Origin: Paracoccus marinaquae
GTDB taxonomy: Bacteria; Pseudomonadota; Alphaproteobacteria; Rhodobacterales; Rhodobacteraceae
Direction of reading: 5' to 3'
DNA: 64,000 nucleotides
Assembly (NCBI RefSeq): GCF_018860165.1
Contig: NZ_JAHKNG010000006.1
Coordinates: 80,068-144,067 of the forward strand
Every line of letters starts with the position of its first letter. Within the stretch, counting starts at the first letter, position 1. The position numbers were made by a program, and so were the translations under genes. This document shows positions 18,162 to 27,845 of the stretch, piece by piece. The notes under the pieces are model-generated. The model saw only the letters and a list, made by a program, of their open reading frames with translations. It did no database searches and was not told the origin of the DNA.

Positions 18162-18972
18162 AGGGGTCGATGAAGCCGGCCTCCTGACCGGGTTCGGCAT
18201 AGGGGTCGTCATACGGGTCAAACTCGGCTCCCTCTTCTCCGACATCGTGGCGGCGGTGCATCAGATAGATCAGCCGCGTCTGTGCATAACTATCCGCACT
18301 GTCCTGCAGGACGCTATCCACTGTATCCCCGAAACGCGCCCGCTCACCGGCTTTTGAGGCGATCCGCAGCGTGTATTCCACCGCCCGGCCCGGCCACCAG
18401 TCGAGAACGAGGCCAAAGGGATCGATCAGCACGTCGACACCCTTGCCAAAGCTGTCCCGCTGGGTCGAGGGGCCCAGCACCGGCAGTTCCAGATAGGCGC
18501 CCTCGGGCACCCCCCAGACCGCCAGCGTCTCGCCGAAATCGGTATCGACCTCGGTCAGTCCCATGTGGCTTCCGGCCGGATCCAGCAAGCCCGCGATCCC
18601 CAGCGTCGAGTTCACCGCGAATCTGGAAATGTTTTTCGCCGCCGGTCCGGGGCGTCCCTGCAACAGGCTGTTGACAGCCTTGCCGGGCAGCGACAGGTTC
18701 GACCCGATGTTGATGACCAGATCCAGCGGCTTGATCCCGCCCGCATCGGTACCGGCGGGCGCCGGTTCGTCGTCTGACAAGGCAAGATCGGACACCGGCC
18801 CGACGATCTTTGCGTCCAGCGCCTTGTTGAAGGCATGGACGCGGCGGTTCTGCGCCTCGTAGGGATCGTTGATGAGAATCCCGTCCTGCATGACCGGCCG
18901 CGAGGCGCATCCCGCCAGACCCATTGTCAGGGCCAGCGACAGACAGGTGATGAGGCGGATGGGATGGCGCAA
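18148..18972 (-). CDS. mlaA: MlaA (VacJ) outer-membrane lipoprotein
   Basis: About 274 residues from a TTG at 18972 with TAGGA 8 nt upstream; no ATG fits, and a TTG at 19008 is the alternative. The lipobox is LAGC. The family core is clear: NDPYEAQNRRVHAFNKALD, VNSLLQGRPG, RFAVNSTLGIAGLLDPA and DFGETLAVWGVPEGAYLELP. It removes misplaced phospholipid from the outer leaflet and passes it to MlaC. The C-terminal tail is acidic (EFDPYDDPYAEPGQEAGF). Order mlaA-mlaC with coupled translation is common in Rhodobacteraceae. Confidence 0.92.
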   Translation of the reverse strand: MRHPIRLITCLSLALTMGLAGCASRPVMQDGILINDPYEAQNRRVHAFNKALDAKIVGPVSDLALSDDEPAPAGTDAGGIKPLDLVINIGSNLSLPGKAVNSLLQGRPGPAAKNISRFAVNSTLGIAGLLDPAGSHMGLTEVDTDFGETLAVWGVPEGAYLELPVLGPSTQRDSFGKGVDVLIDPFGLVLDWWPGRAVEYTLRIASKAGERARFGDTVDSVLQDSADSYAQTRLIYLMHRRHDVGEEGAEFDPYDDPYAEPGQEAGFIDPYAAE

Positions 18973-19125
18973 GCGAATTCCTAACCTTTTCGGCGTAAAG
19001 CGGCGCAAGGCCTTGCGTGTGCTGGCAGTCGGCGCTCAAAGGGGAATAATGGTCGGGACGCGGGGCGGCAAGCCCGGCAACATCGTGACAACAGTACGGG
19101 ACGACGGCATGGGGACGAGACCGGC

Positions 19126-20877
19126 ATGAGCAAGGCACCATTTCTTCAGGATGGCGGCGGCGAGCTGCGCCAGGCCCGCGCGGCGGGACTGCATCTGTTC
19201 GTGGCGGTCGGGCTGTTCTCGGCCGTGGTCAACCTGCTGATGCTGACCGGGCCGCTGTTCATGCTGCAGGTCTATGACCGGGTTCTGGGCTCGCAATCCG
19301 AGGAAACGCTGGTGGCGCTGTTCGTGCTGGTGGTGTTCCTGTTCCTGATGATGGGCGTGGTCGATCTGGCCCGAAATCGCGTGACCCAGCGGATCGCGGC
19401 GCGGTTCCTCGACCGGATGGAAGGCCGGGTCTTCACCGCCGCCTTGCGCGAGGGCGCGATCACCGGCGACGAATCGGCTGCCGCCGCCAGCGGCCTGCGC
19501 GACCTTGATTCGGTGCAGCGCTTCATCGGCTCGCCGGTCCTGCTGGCGCTGTTCGATCTTCCCTGGGCACCGGTGTTTCTGGCCGCGGTCTATATCTTCC
19601 ACCCCTTCCTCGGCGTGGTGGCGACCGTGGGCGGTGCGATCCTGGTGGTCTCGACCATCGCGAATCGCTGGTTGACCAAGCGCCCCCTGCAACAATCCGC
19701 CATCGCCTCGACCCAGGCCCAGCGGATGGCGGATCTGTATCGTGACGAGGGCGAGGTGATCGGCGCCCTCGGGATGCGCAGCGCCACCTTCGCGCGCTGG
19801 CGCAGGGCCCGCTCGGAAGCCCAGACCAATGCCGTGCGCGGGGCGGATCTGTCGTCGGGCTTCACGGTCTTCTCGCGCAGTTTCCGGCTGTTCCTGCAAA
19901 GCGCGATGCTGGCCGCCGGGGCCTGGCTGGTCCTGCAGCAGGAACTGACCCCCGGCGCGATGATCGCGGCGTCGATCATGATGGGCCGGGCGCTGGCCCC
20001 GGTCGATCAGCTGGTCGGCGGCTGGGCCGTCGTGCAGGCCGCCCAGGACGGGTGGGAGCGGCTGTCGCGCCTGCTGTCGCGGCAACCGCCCGAGACCCAA
20101 AGGACGCCCCTGCCCCGCCCCGAAGCCCGGATCGATGTCCGGCAATTGTCGGTGGCGCCGCCGGGCCAGGGCATCGCCACCGTCCGCGGCGTCAGCTTCA
20201 TGGTTCCGCCGGGACAGGCGATGGGGGTCATCGGCCCCTCGGGCGCGGGCAAGACCACGCTGGCGCGGGCATTGATCGGCGCCTGGCCGGTCGGCGCGGG
20301 CTCGATCCGCCTGGGCGGCGCCACGCTGGATCAGTTCGACCCGGATGTTCTGGGCTCGCTGATCGGCTATCTGCCGCAGCAGGTGACGCTGTTCGACGGC
20401 ACCATCGCCGACAATATCGCCCGGCTTTCGCCCAGTCCCGACCCCGACCGGGTGGTCCGGGCGGCGCGGGCGGCCGCGGCGCATCAGATGATCCTCGATC
20501 TGCCTCAGGGCTATGACACGCGCATCAGCCAGACCTCGGGGCGGCTGTCGGGCGGCCAGATCCAGCGCATCGGACTGGCCCGCGCGCTCTATCCCGACCC
20601 GGTGCTGCTGGTGCTGGACGAGCCGAATTCGAATCTCGACAATCAGGGTTCCGAGGCGCTGAACGCCGCGATCCGGCGCGTCAAGGCGCAGGGCGGCGTG
20701 GTGATCATCATGGCCCACCGGCCCGCCGCCATCAATGAATGCGAATTGCTGCTGGTAATGGAACAGGGCATCCGCCGCGCCTTCGGACCCCGCGATCAGG
20801 TGCTGCAGGAGATGGTCCAGAACTCGGCCCAGATCAGGAAAGCGCAGGAAACCGGCCGCGGCGGAGGTGTAGCATGA
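19126..20877 (+). CDS. Type I secretion system permease/ATPase (PrtD family)
   Basis: 583 residues. A membrane domain (about 20-300, with the LMLTGPLFMLQVYDRVLGSQ motif typical of the PrtD/HasD group) is followed by an ATPase domain with Walker A GPSGAGKTT, signature LSGGQIQR and LLVLDEPNSNLD. It has no C39 peptidase or long N-terminal domain. It powers export of RTX-type proteins in one step. The next gene, its membrane-fusion partner, overlaps by 4 nt. Confidence 0.92.
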   Translation: MSKAPFLQDGGGELRQARAAGLHLFVAVGLFSAVVNLLMLTGPLFMLQVYDRVLGSQSEETLVALFVLVVFLFLMMGVVDLARNRVTQRIAARFLDRMEGRVFTAALREGAITGDESAAAASGLRDLDSVQRFIGSPVLLALFDLPWAPVFLAAVYIFHPFLGVVATVGGAILVVSTIANRWLTKRPLQQSAIASTQAQRMADLYRDEGEVIGALGMRSATFARWRRARSEAQTNAVRGADLSSGFTVFSRSFRLFLQSAMLAAGAWLVLQQELTPGAMIAASIMMGRALAPVDQLVGGWAVVQAAQDGWERLSRLLSRQPPETQRTPLPRPEARIDVRQLSVAPPGQGIATVRGVSFMVPPGQAMGVIGPSGAGKTTLARALIGAWPVGAGSIRLGGATLDQFDPDVLGSLIGYLPQQVTLFDGTIADNIARLSPSPDPDRVVRAARAAAAHQMILDLPQGYDTRISQTSGRLSGGQIQRIGLARALYPDPVLLVLDEPNSNLDNQGSEALNAAIRRVKAQGGVVIIMAHRPAAINECELLLVMEQGIRRAFGPRDQVLQEMVQNSAQIRKAQETGRGGGVA

Positions 20878-22490
20878 CCGAGGACAACCGCCGCGAGGGA
20901 CCTGCTGCCCCCGGAGAGAAACCGGCCGCATCGCCAGACCGGCAACAGCCGCAACTGCCCCACGGGGCTGACCAGCCGGCCGTGACCGCCCGGCCGCCCG
21001 AAGCCGCCATGCCGCCGCAGCCAAGCGCGCCCCCGCCTGCCGGTCAGCCCGCGCCGGGCCAGCCTGCAGCCGCCCCCGCAGGGGCGCAGGCCGGCCGGCC
21101 GGCCGATGTGGTGAGGCGGCGCCCGACCCCTCCTGCGGCCGGCAACGTGCCGCCGCCATCGCCGCCGCCCCCGCCCAAGCCGATCCCCGTGCCCGAGGCC
21201 GGGCGCTGGTCGGTGCGCGGCTCGATGATGACCGGCTTCGTGGCGATCGCGATCCTGTTCGGCGGGTTCGGGCTCTGGGCCTGGCAAAGCCGCATCGCCG
21301 GCGCCGTCGTCGCCTCGGGACAGGTCGAGGTCGAGCAGCAACGACAGGTCGTCCAGCACCCGGATGGCGGCGTGGTCGAAAAGATCGCCGTCAAGGAAGG
21401 CGAGATGGTCGATGCCGGGCAGTTGCTGATCGGCCTCGACGGGACGCTGCTCTCGACCGAGCTTGCCATCGTCGAGGGCCAGTATTTCGAGATTCTCGCC
21501 CGGCGCGGCCGGCTCGAGGCCGAACGCTCGGATCTTGAGACCATCACCTTCCCCGAGCCTCTGGTCGAGGCGGCCCGATCGGACGAGGAACTGGTGACGC
21601 TGATCGCGGGCCAGCGCAGCCTGTTCGAAACCCGCCGCGACACGCTGCAAAGGTCGCTGGAACAGTTGCAGAAACAGTCCGAACAGGTCAGGGCCCAAGT
21701 GGTCGGCATCGACGCGCAGATCGACGCGCTGAAGCGTCAGCGCGAGTTGATCGGCGAGGAACTGGAGGATCAGCAGAGCCTGTTTGACCGCGGGCTGGCA
21801 CAGGCCTCGCGCGTGCTGGCGCTGCAGCGCGAAGGCGTGCGGCTGGACGGTCAGCTGGGCGAATTGCAGGCCAGCCGGGCCGCGGCGGAAACCCGCCAGA
21901 CCGAGCTGGACATCCAGCGCCTGCGGCTGGGCGCCGAGCGGCGGGAAGAGGCCGAAACCCAGCTGCGCGATCTGGGCTATCGCGAGCTGGAACTGGCCGA
22001 GCGCCGCCGCAGCCTGCGCGAACAGATCGAGCGGCTGGAAATCCGCGCCCCGGTGGCCGGCATCATCTACAACCTGCAGGTCACCACGCCCCGCTCGGTC
22101 ATCCGCCCGGCCGATCCGGTGATGTATATCGTTCCGCAGGACCGGCCGCTGGTGATCGGCGCGCGCCTCGCCACCATCAATGTCGATGAGGTCAGCCCCG
22201 GCCAGCCGGTCGTGCTGCGCTTTTCGTCCTTCTCCTCGCGCACCACGCCCGAGATCGACGGCGTCCTGCAAAGGGTCTCGGCCGACGCGCTGATCGACGA
22301 GGCGACGCGGATGCCCTATTACCGGGCCGAGGTGACGATCCCGCCCGAGGAACTCGCCAAGCTGGGCGATCTGGCCCTGATCCCCGGCATGCCGGTCGAG
22401 GTCTATATCCAGACCGGCGAGCGCAGCCCGATGACCTATCTGGTGAAACCGCTGAGCGATTATTTCAACCGCGCCTTCCGCGAGAACTGA
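20874..22490 (+). CDS. Type I secretion HlyD/PrtE-type adaptor with long Pro-rich N-terminus
   Basis: 538 residues. Residues 1 to about 110 are a cytoplasmic tail made mostly of Pro, Ala, Gln and Gly, far longer than the 10-60 residues usual for HlyD. Then come one membrane segment (MTGFVAIAILFGGFGLWAW), lipoyl halves (VVQHPDGGVVEKIAVKEGE and IRAPVAGIIYNLQV), a long coiled-coil hairpin (about 200-380) and a C-terminal beta domain. It links the ATPase to a TolC-like channel. No TolC gene and no RTX substrate gene are adjacent, so these must be elsewhere. Confidence 0.92.
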   Translation: MTEDNRREGPAAPGEKPAASPDRQQPQLPHGADQPAVTARPPEAAMPPQPSAPPPAGQPAPGQPAAAPAGAQAGRPADVVRRRPTPPAAGNVPPPSPPPPPKPIPVPEAGRWSVRGSMMTGFVAIAILFGGFGLWAWQSRIAGAVVASGQVEVEQQRQVVQHPDGGVVEKIAVKEGEMVDAGQLLIGLDGTLLSTELAIVEGQYFEILARRGRLEAERSDLETITFPEPLVEAARSDEELVTLIAGQRSLFETRRDTLQRSLEQLQKQSEQVRAQVVGIDAQIDALKRQRELIGEELEDQQSLFDRGLAQASRVLALQREGVRLDGQLGELQASRAAAETRQTELDIQRLRLGAERREEAETQLRDLGYRELELAERRRSLREQIERLEIRAPVAGIIYNLQVTTPRSVIRPADPVMYIVPQDRPLVIGARLATINVDEVSPGQPVVLRFSSFSSRTTPEIDGVLQRVSADALIDEATRMPYYRAEVTIPPEELAKLGDLALIPGMPVEVYIQTGERSPMTYLVKPLSDYFNRAFREN

Positions 22491-22518
22491 ACCCCGCCGG
22501 ACGGCCTTAGCCTTCGTT

Positions 22519-22549
22519 GCGCTTTGGCCGTCTGCGCGGCCCAAAGCGC
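22519..22549 (+). terminator. Hairpin after the type I secretion operon
   Basis: GCGCTTTGG (22519-22527) pairs with CCAAAGCGC (22541-22549), with an inner CCG/CGG. The stem is strong but no T run follows, so it may be a mRNA 3'-end stabiliser or a weak terminator. Confidence 0.4.
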
Positions 22550-22614
22550 CTGTCGGGTTGCACTTCCTGCTGCGCTGCCGCAGCCTGCCGCACGACCCGC
22601 AGAGGAGGAACCCC

Positions 22615-23928
22615 ATGCTGAGAGCCCTGTCCCGTCCCGCCACGCGCCTGATGGAGCGCTGGCTGCCCGATGCCTTCATCTTCGTCATCATCCTGACGCT
22701 GGTCGCGGCGGTGGCGGCGATCGCCTCCGAGGGTACTTCGCCCGTCGCGCTGGTCCGGATGTGGGGCGACGGATTCTGGGCGCTGCTGCAATTCGCCATG
22801 CAGATGCTGCTGGTTCTGGTCACCGGCTTCATCCTTGCCAGTTCGCCCCCGGTGCGGCGGATCCTCGAGCGGATCGCCGGTCTGGCGCATTCCCGCGGCT
22901 CCGCGATCGTTCTGGTCACCTTGGTGTCGCTGGCCGCAAGCTGGATCAACTGGGGCTTCGGGCTGGTCGTCGGCGCCATCTTCGCCAAGGAACTGGCGCG
23001 GCAGATCCGTGTCGATTACCGGCTGCTTGTCGCCTCGGCCTATTCCGGCTTCCTGATCTGGCATGGCGGGCTGTCGGGCTCGATCCCGCTGACCATCGCC
23101 ACCGAGGGACATTTCACCCAGGATCAGATCGGGGTGATCCCGACCTCGGACACCATCTTCTCGGTCTGGAACCTGATCATCGTCGCCGCGGTGGTGATCG
23201 TGCTGCCGCTGGCGAACCGGATGATGCTGCCGCTGGAATCCGAACAGGTTCTGGTCGATCCGGCGCGCCTGGGCATGGACGCGCAACGGGCGTCGCTGCC
23301 CGCCCATGCCACCCCGGCCGAGCGGCTGGAAAACAGCCCCGTTCTGATGTGGCTGGTGGGCGTGCCGGGACTGATCTGGCTGGCGCTGTATTTCGCCGGC
23401 GGCGGCGGCATCAACCTGAACGTGGTGAATTTCCTGTTCCTGTTTCTGGGCATCATCTGCCACGGCACCCCGCGCAGCCTGCTGGCGGCGCTGGACGAGG
23501 GTGTACGCGGCGGCGCCGGCATCGTCATCCAGTTCCCCTTCTATGCCGGCATCATGGCGATCATGACCCAGAGCGGCCTGGCCGCCAGCCTGTCGGAATG
23601 GTTCGTCTCGATCTCGACCGCCGAGACGCTGCCCTTCTGGAGCTTCATCAGTGCCGGGATCGTCAATATCTTCGTGCCCTCGGGCGGCGGGCAATGGGCG
23701 GTGCAGGCGCCGGTGATGCTGCCGGCCGCCGAGGCGCTTGGCGCCGATATCGCGCGGGTCTCGATGGGCGTGGCCTGGGGCGATGCCTGGACCAACCTGC
23801 TGCAGCCGTTCTGGGCCCTGCCGATGCTGGGCATCGCCGGGCTGAAGGCGCGCGACATCATGGGCTTCTGCATGGTGCTGCTGGTGATCACCGGGGTGCT
23901 GATCGGGGGGCTGCTGTATCTGCTGTAG
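22615..23928 (+). CDS. atoE: Short-chain fatty acid transporter (AtoE family)
   Basis: 437 residues from ATG 22615, which follows AGAGGAGG. About 12 hydrophobic segments are visible. Conserved-looking stretches are RWLPDAFIFVIILTLVAAV, SWINWGFGLVVGAIFAKEL, HGGLSGSIPLTIATEGH and FVPSGGGQWAVQAPVMLPAA, as in E. coli AtoE (TIGR00366). It probably takes up butyrate, acetoacetate or similar acids. It sits alone, without atoDAB neighbours. A hairpin GTGGGGGC-TGTCT-GCCCCCAC follows at 23931-23951. Confidence 0.88.
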   Translation: MLRALSRPATRLMERWLPDAFIFVIILTLVAAVAAIASEGTSPVALVRMWGDGFWALLQFAMQMLLVLVTGFILASSPPVRRILERIAGLAHSRGSAIVLVTLVSLAASWINWGFGLVVGAIFAKELARQIRVDYRLLVASAYSGFLIWHGGLSGSIPLTIATEGHFTQDQIGVIPTSDTIFSVWNLIIVAAVVIVLPLANRMMLPLESEQVLVDPARLGMDAQRASLPAHATPAERLENSPVLMWLVGVPGLIWLALYFAGGGGINLNVVNFLFLFLGIICHGTPRSLLAALDEGVRGGAGIVIQFPFYAGIMAIMTQSGLAASLSEWFVSISTAETLPFWSFISAGIVNIFVPSGGGQWAVQAPVMLPAAEALGADIARVSMGVAWGDAWTNLLQPFWALPMLGIAGLKARDIMGFCMVLLVITGVLIGGLLYLL

Positions 23929-23930
23929 CG

Positions 23931-23951
23931 GTGGGGGCTGTCTGCCCCCAC
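23931..23951 (+). terminator. GC-rich hairpin after atoE
   Basis: GTGGGGGC and GCCCCCAC enclose TGTCT immediately after the atoE stop. It is followed by ACCCCCGAAGGTATTTGG, without a clear T tract; this trailing sequence resembles intergenic repeats common in Rhodobacteraceae. Confidence 0.4.
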
Positions 23952-24000
23952 ACCCCCGAAGGTATTTGGAAAGAGCGCGAGGGGGCCGGTCAGGCCGCCC

Positions 24001-26244
24001 CTATCTCTTGCGCCGGCGCTTGCTGGCGCGCTTGATCTCGGCGAGGCGGGATTTCACCGAGATGCGGCGCGGGCCCTGGCCGCGCCTGCCCTTTTGCGGG
24101 CCGCGCGGCAGCGGCTTGCCCTCGAGCTCGATCAGTTCCAGCGTCAGGCCGCCGGTGGTCGGGATGGCCTCGGTCAGGCGCACGGTGACGCGCTGGCCGA
24201 TGCCGATCTCCAGCCCGGTATCGGCGCCGATCAGCATCTGCGCCTCGGGGTCGAAGTGGAAATATTCGCGGCCGATCTCGCGGATCGGCAGCAGGCCGTC
24301 GGCGCCGGTCTCGTCCAGTTTCACGAAGGCGCCGAAGCGCTGGATACCGCTGATCCGGCCGGTCATCTCGGTGCCGACCCGGTCGGCCAGATAGGCGGCC
24401 AGATAACGGTCGGTGGTGTCGCGCTCGGCCGCCATCGAGCGGCGCTCGGTCTCGCTGATATGGGTGGCGGTGTCGGACAGGCGCGCCATGTCATCCTGAC
24501 TGAGCCCGTCCTTGCCCCAGCCGTGGCCCGAGATCAGCGCACGATGCACGATCAGGTCGGAATAGCGCCGGATGGGCGAGGTGAAATGCGCGTAGCTTTT
24601 CAGCGCCAGCCCGAAATGGCCGAAGTTTTCCGGGTGGTAATAGGCCTGGGTCATCGAGCGCAGGGTGGTGATGTTGATCAGCTCGTCGAAATCGGTGCCC
24701 TCGGATTGTGCCAGCAGCCGGTTCAGCTGGCTGGTCTGCAGGACCTGCCCCTTGGCCAGAGTGAAGCCCGAGGCCTGCGCCACCTCGCGCAGCGCCTCGA
24801 TCTTTTCCAGCGTCGGCTCTTCATGGACCCGGAACAGCAGCGGACGCTGCCGCCGGGTCAGTTCCTCGGCGGCGGCGACATTGGCCAGCACCATGAATTC
24901 CTCGATCAGCCGGTGGGCGTCGAAGCGGTCGCGGAAGTTCACCGATTTCACCCGGCCATCGGCGGTCAGTTCGATCCGGCGTTCGGGCAGGTCCAGATCC
25001 AGCGGCTGGCGGCGGTGGCGGGCCTGTTGCAGCAGTCCGTAGGCATGCCAGAGCGGCCGGATGACGCTGTCGATCAGCGCGGCCGTCTGGTCGTCGGGAT
25101 TGCCATCCGCCGCCGCCTGCGCCTGTGCATAGGCAAGGCTGGCGCGGCTGGACATCATGCCGCGGTGGAAATTGTGGCTGATCTTGTTGCCCTGCGCGTC
25201 CAGCCGCATGCGCACCGCGATCACCGCCCGATCCACATTCTCGTGCAGCGAGCACAGATCCGCCGACAGCGCCTCGGGCAGCATCGGCACCACCCGGTCG
25301 GGGAAATAGGTCGAGTTGCCGCGCGTCCAGGCCTCGCGGTCCAGCGCCGAGCCGGGGCTGACGTAGTGGGCGACGTCCGCGATGGCGACCCAGATGGTGG
25401 CGCCGCCGTCTTCCTCGATGACCGCGGCCACGGCGTCGTCGCGGTCGCGGGCATCCGACGGATCGATGGTGATCAGCGGCAGATCGCGCAGATCCTCGCG
25501 CCCCTCCATGGTGGCGGGCTTCTGCGCCTCGGCCTCGGAGATCACCGCAGCGGGGAATTCGTCGGGGATGCCGTGCTGGTGGATGGCGATCAGGCTGACC
25601 GAGCGCGGCGCCGAGGGGTCGCCCAGCCTTTCGATGATCCGTGCCATGGGCGGGCCCAGCCGCCCCCTGGGGCCGATCTGTTCGGCCTGCACCAGTTCGC
25701 CATTCTGCGCCCCCTGCGTGGCATCCGCCCGAACCCGCCATTCGCGGTCCTGGCCCTTGTCGATGGGGATGATCCGGCCGCCCTCGGTCTCCTTGCGGAA
25801 GATGCCGGTGATGCGCTGCGGGGTGGCGGTGATGCGACGCATCAGCCGGGCCTGATACTGGTGATCCTCGCCCGTGACCTCGACCAGCCGGGCCAGGAAG
25901 CGTTCGCCCCGGCCAAGCGCGGAGTCGCTGTCACGCGGCAGATAGAGGATGCGCGGCATCGGCCCGTCGCCATGCCATTCCAGCGGGCGCGCGAACAGGT
26001 CGCCCGAACCGTCCGGGGCCAGCAGTTCCAGCACCGTCACCGGCGGCAGCTTCTCGGCGTCCAGATAGTGCCGGCGGCGGCGTTCCAGATGACCCTCGGC
26101 CTCGAGTTCCTTCAGCAGCCGCTTCAGTTCGATCCGCAGCGCGCCCTTGATGCCGAAGGCCTTGGCGATATCGCGCTTGGAATTGGCGTCGGGGTTCTCG
26201 GCCACCCAGTCCATGATCTGCTGCTTGCTGGGGAGCTGGGTCAT
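24001..26244 (-). CDS. rnr: Ribonuclease R
   Basis: 747 residues. An N-terminal winged-helix segment (SKRDIAKAFGIKGALRIELKR) is followed by cold-shock-like RNA-binding domains, the RNB catalytic domain with the Asp cluster ITIDPSDARDRDDAVAAV, and a C-terminal S1 domain (MTGRISGIQRFGAFVKLDET). A very basic tail (RRGQGPRRISVKSRLAEIKR and on) ends the protein. It degrades structured RNA 3' to 5'. The convergent atoE ends 72 nt away. Confidence 0.95.
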   Translation of the reverse strand: MTQLPSKQQIMDWVAENPDANSKRDIAKAFGIKGALRIELKRLLKELEAEGHLERRRRHYLDAEKLPPVTVLELLAPDGSGDLFARPLEWHGDGPMPRILYLPRDSDSALGRGERFLARLVEVTGEDHQYQARLMRRITATPQRITGIFRKETEGGRIIPIDKGQDREWRVRADATQGAQNGELVQAEQIGPRGRLGPPMARIIERLGDPSAPRSVSLIAIHQHGIPDEFPAAVISEAEAQKPATMEGREDLRDLPLITIDPSDARDRDDAVAAVIEEDGGATIWVAIADVAHYVSPGSALDREAWTRGNSTYFPDRVVPMLPEALSADLCSLHENVDRAVIAVRMRLDAQGNKISHNFHRGMMSSRASLAYAQAQAAADGNPDDQTAALIDSVIRPLWHAYGLLQQARHRRQPLDLDLPERRIELTADGRVKSVNFRDRFDAHRLIEEFMVLANVAAAEELTRRQRPLLFRVHEEPTLEKIEALREVAQASGFTLAKGQVLQTSQLNRLLAQSEGTDFDELINITTLRSMTQAYYHPENFGHFGLALKSYAHFTSPIRRYSDLIVHRALISGHGWGKDGLSQDDMARLSDTATHISETERRSMAAERDTTDRYLAAYLADRVGTEMTGRISGIQRFGAFVKLDETGADGLLPIREIGREYFHFDPEAQMLIGADTGLEIGIGQRVTVRLTEAIPTTGGLTLELIELEGKPLPRGPQKGRRGQGPRRISVKSRLAEIKRASKRRRKR

Positions 26245-26283
26245 CTTGCGGGCCTGCGGATTGGGGCGATTGCGCCGGGCATA

Positions 26284-26700
26284 TCAGAGTTCGCGGATCA
26301 TGTCCCGATGCGGGATGCCGGCATCGTCGTAAACCTCGCCCAGGGCAGCGAAGCCCAGCTTTTCGTAGAAGCCGATGGCATGGGTCTGGGCGCCCAGCTT
26401 CGCATGGGTGATGCCGGGCCGGCCGCGCAGAACATCCATCGAGGCGCGGATCAGCTGCCGGCCCAGCCCGGTGCCGCGCGCCTCGGGCAGCACGCAGACC
26501 CGGCCGATCTTGCCGATATGGCCCTGCAGCAGCAGCCGCGCGCTGCCGACCGCTTGGCCGTCCTGGAAGGCCAGCAGATGGATCGCCTGCCCGTCCAGAT
26601 CGTCCATCTCGTCGGCCTCGGACACGCCCTGCTCCTCGATGAACACCCTGCGGCGCAGGGCGCGGCAGGCGGCGATATCCTCGGTCTGCTCGATCCTCAT
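26284..26700 (-). CDS. GNAT family N-acetyltransferase
   Basis: 138 residues. The acetyl-CoA binding motif is VLPEARGTGLGRQLIRASM, followed by GAQTHAIGFYEKLGFAALGE; the opening RRRVFIEEQGVSEADEMDDL is the ElaA-like/YjgM type. The ATG at 26700 lies 7 nt past the dapE stop, so the gene is probably co-transcribed with dapE. The acceptor is unknown. Confidence 0.85.
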   Translation of the reverse strand: MRIEQTEDIAACRALRRRVFIEEQGVSEADEMDDLDGQAIHLLAFQDGQAVGSARLLLQGHIGKIGRVCVLPEARGTGLGRQLIRASMDVLRGRPGITHAKLGAQTHAIGFYEKLGFAALGEVYDDAGIPHRDMIREL

Positions 26701-26707
26701 CCGCGCC

Positions 26708-27844
26708 TCATGTGAAAAATCTTTCCAGAATGCGCCTGTAGATGGTTTGCAGCTGCTGAATTTCGGCCACGGGCACCCGCTCATCGACCTGATGCATGAA
26801 GCGGCCGACCAGCCCGAATTCGACCACCGGGCAGTGATCCTTGACGAAACGCGCATCCGATGTGCCGCCCGAGGTCGACAGTTCCGGGTCGCGGCCGGTT
26901 TCCTCGCGCACCACGCCGCGCACCAGATCGACGAAGGGGCCGGGCTCGGTCAGGAAGGCCTCGCCCGAGATGTCGGCCTCGACCGTCAGCGTGACGCCGG
27001 TTTCCTCGCTGACGCTTTGGGCGCGTTCGGTCAGATCGCGGGTCAGCGAGGCGCCGCTGTGCAGATCGTTGAAGCGGATATTGACCACGGCCGAGGCGCG
27101 TTCGGGGATCACGTTTGAGGCCGGATTGCCGCAATCGATGCTGGTGATCTGCAACCCGGACGGGTCGAAATGCGCCGTACCCTGATCCAGCGGCGCGGCG
27201 ATCAGGTCGTTCAGATAGCGGGTCAGCGCATGCAGCGGGTTCCTGGCCCGATGCGGATAGGCGGCATGGCCCTGCACCCCCTGCGCGGCAATCCGGAAGG
27301 TGACCGAGCCGCGCCGGCCGATCTTCATCATCTCGCCCATCAGTTCGGGATTCGTGGGCTCGCCGACGATGCAGACATCCATCCGCTCGCCTTTTTCGGC
27401 CATCCAGTCCAGCAGCGCGCGGGTGCCGTCGCGGCCCGGCCCCTCTTCGTCGCCGGTGATGGTCAGGATCACGGCGCCGTCGGGTGGCGTTTCGGTGACG
27501 AAATCCACCGCCGCCGCGACGAAGGCCGCGACGCCCGACTTCATGTCGGTCGCGCCCCGACCCCAGATCGTGCCATCCTCAACATGGCCGCTGAAGGGCG
27601 GATGCGTCCAGGATCCCAAATCGCCCGGCGGCACCACGTCGGTATGGCCGTTGAAGCCAAAGCTGCGCGCGCCCCGCGCCCCCCAGCGGGCAAACAGGTT
27701 CGGCGTACCGTTGCGGTCCACGCGATGCACCTCGAAGCCCGCGTCTTTCAGCAGATCGGCCAGCAGCACCAGCGCGCCGGCCTCTTCGGGGGTGACCGAG
27801 GGGCAGCGGATCAGGCGGACGGTCAGGTCGGCGGCGTCGGTCAT
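26708..27844 (-). CDS. dapE: Succinyl-diaminopimelate desuccinylase
   Basis: 378 residues from ATG 27844 (an ATG at 27862 is the alternative). Family motifs are [13 protein letters not shown] (metal His/Asp), [17 protein letters not shown] (bridging Asp), [12 protein letters not shown] (catalytic Glu) and the late [12 protein letters not shown] and [17 protein letters not shown]. It releases succinate from N-succinyl-LL-diaminopimelate in lysine and peptidoglycan synthesis. The start overlaps the upstream permease region by spacing of 1 nt. dapF lies at 61320-62150. Confidence 0.94.
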   Translation of the reverse strand: MTDAADLTVRLIRCPSVTPEEAGALVLLADLLKDAGFEVHRVDRNGTPNLFARWGARGARSFGFNGHTDVVPPGDLGSWTHPPFSGHVEDGTIWGRGATDMKSGVAAFVAAAVDFVTETPPDGAVILTITGDEEGPGRDGTRALLDWMAEKGERMDVCIVGEPTNPELMGEMMKIGRRGSVTFRIAAQGVQGHAAYPHRARNPLHALTRYLNDLIAAPLDQGTAHFDPSGLQITSIDCGNPASNVIPERASAVVNIRFNDLHSGASLTRDLTERAQSVSEETGVTLTVEADISGEAFLTEPGPFVDLVRGVVREETGRDPELSTSGGTSDARFVKDHCPVVEFGLVGRFMHQVDERVPVAEIQQLQTIYRRILERFFT

Positions 27845-27845
27845 C

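Noticed and set aside
19036..22988. Long minus-strand frames (707 and 730 codons) over the type I secretion genes
   Set aside because: Antisense shadows; the + strand genes have Walker motifs and overlapping start/stop.
24094..26715. An 873-codon + strand frame over rnr
   Set aside because: Antisense shadow of ribonuclease R.
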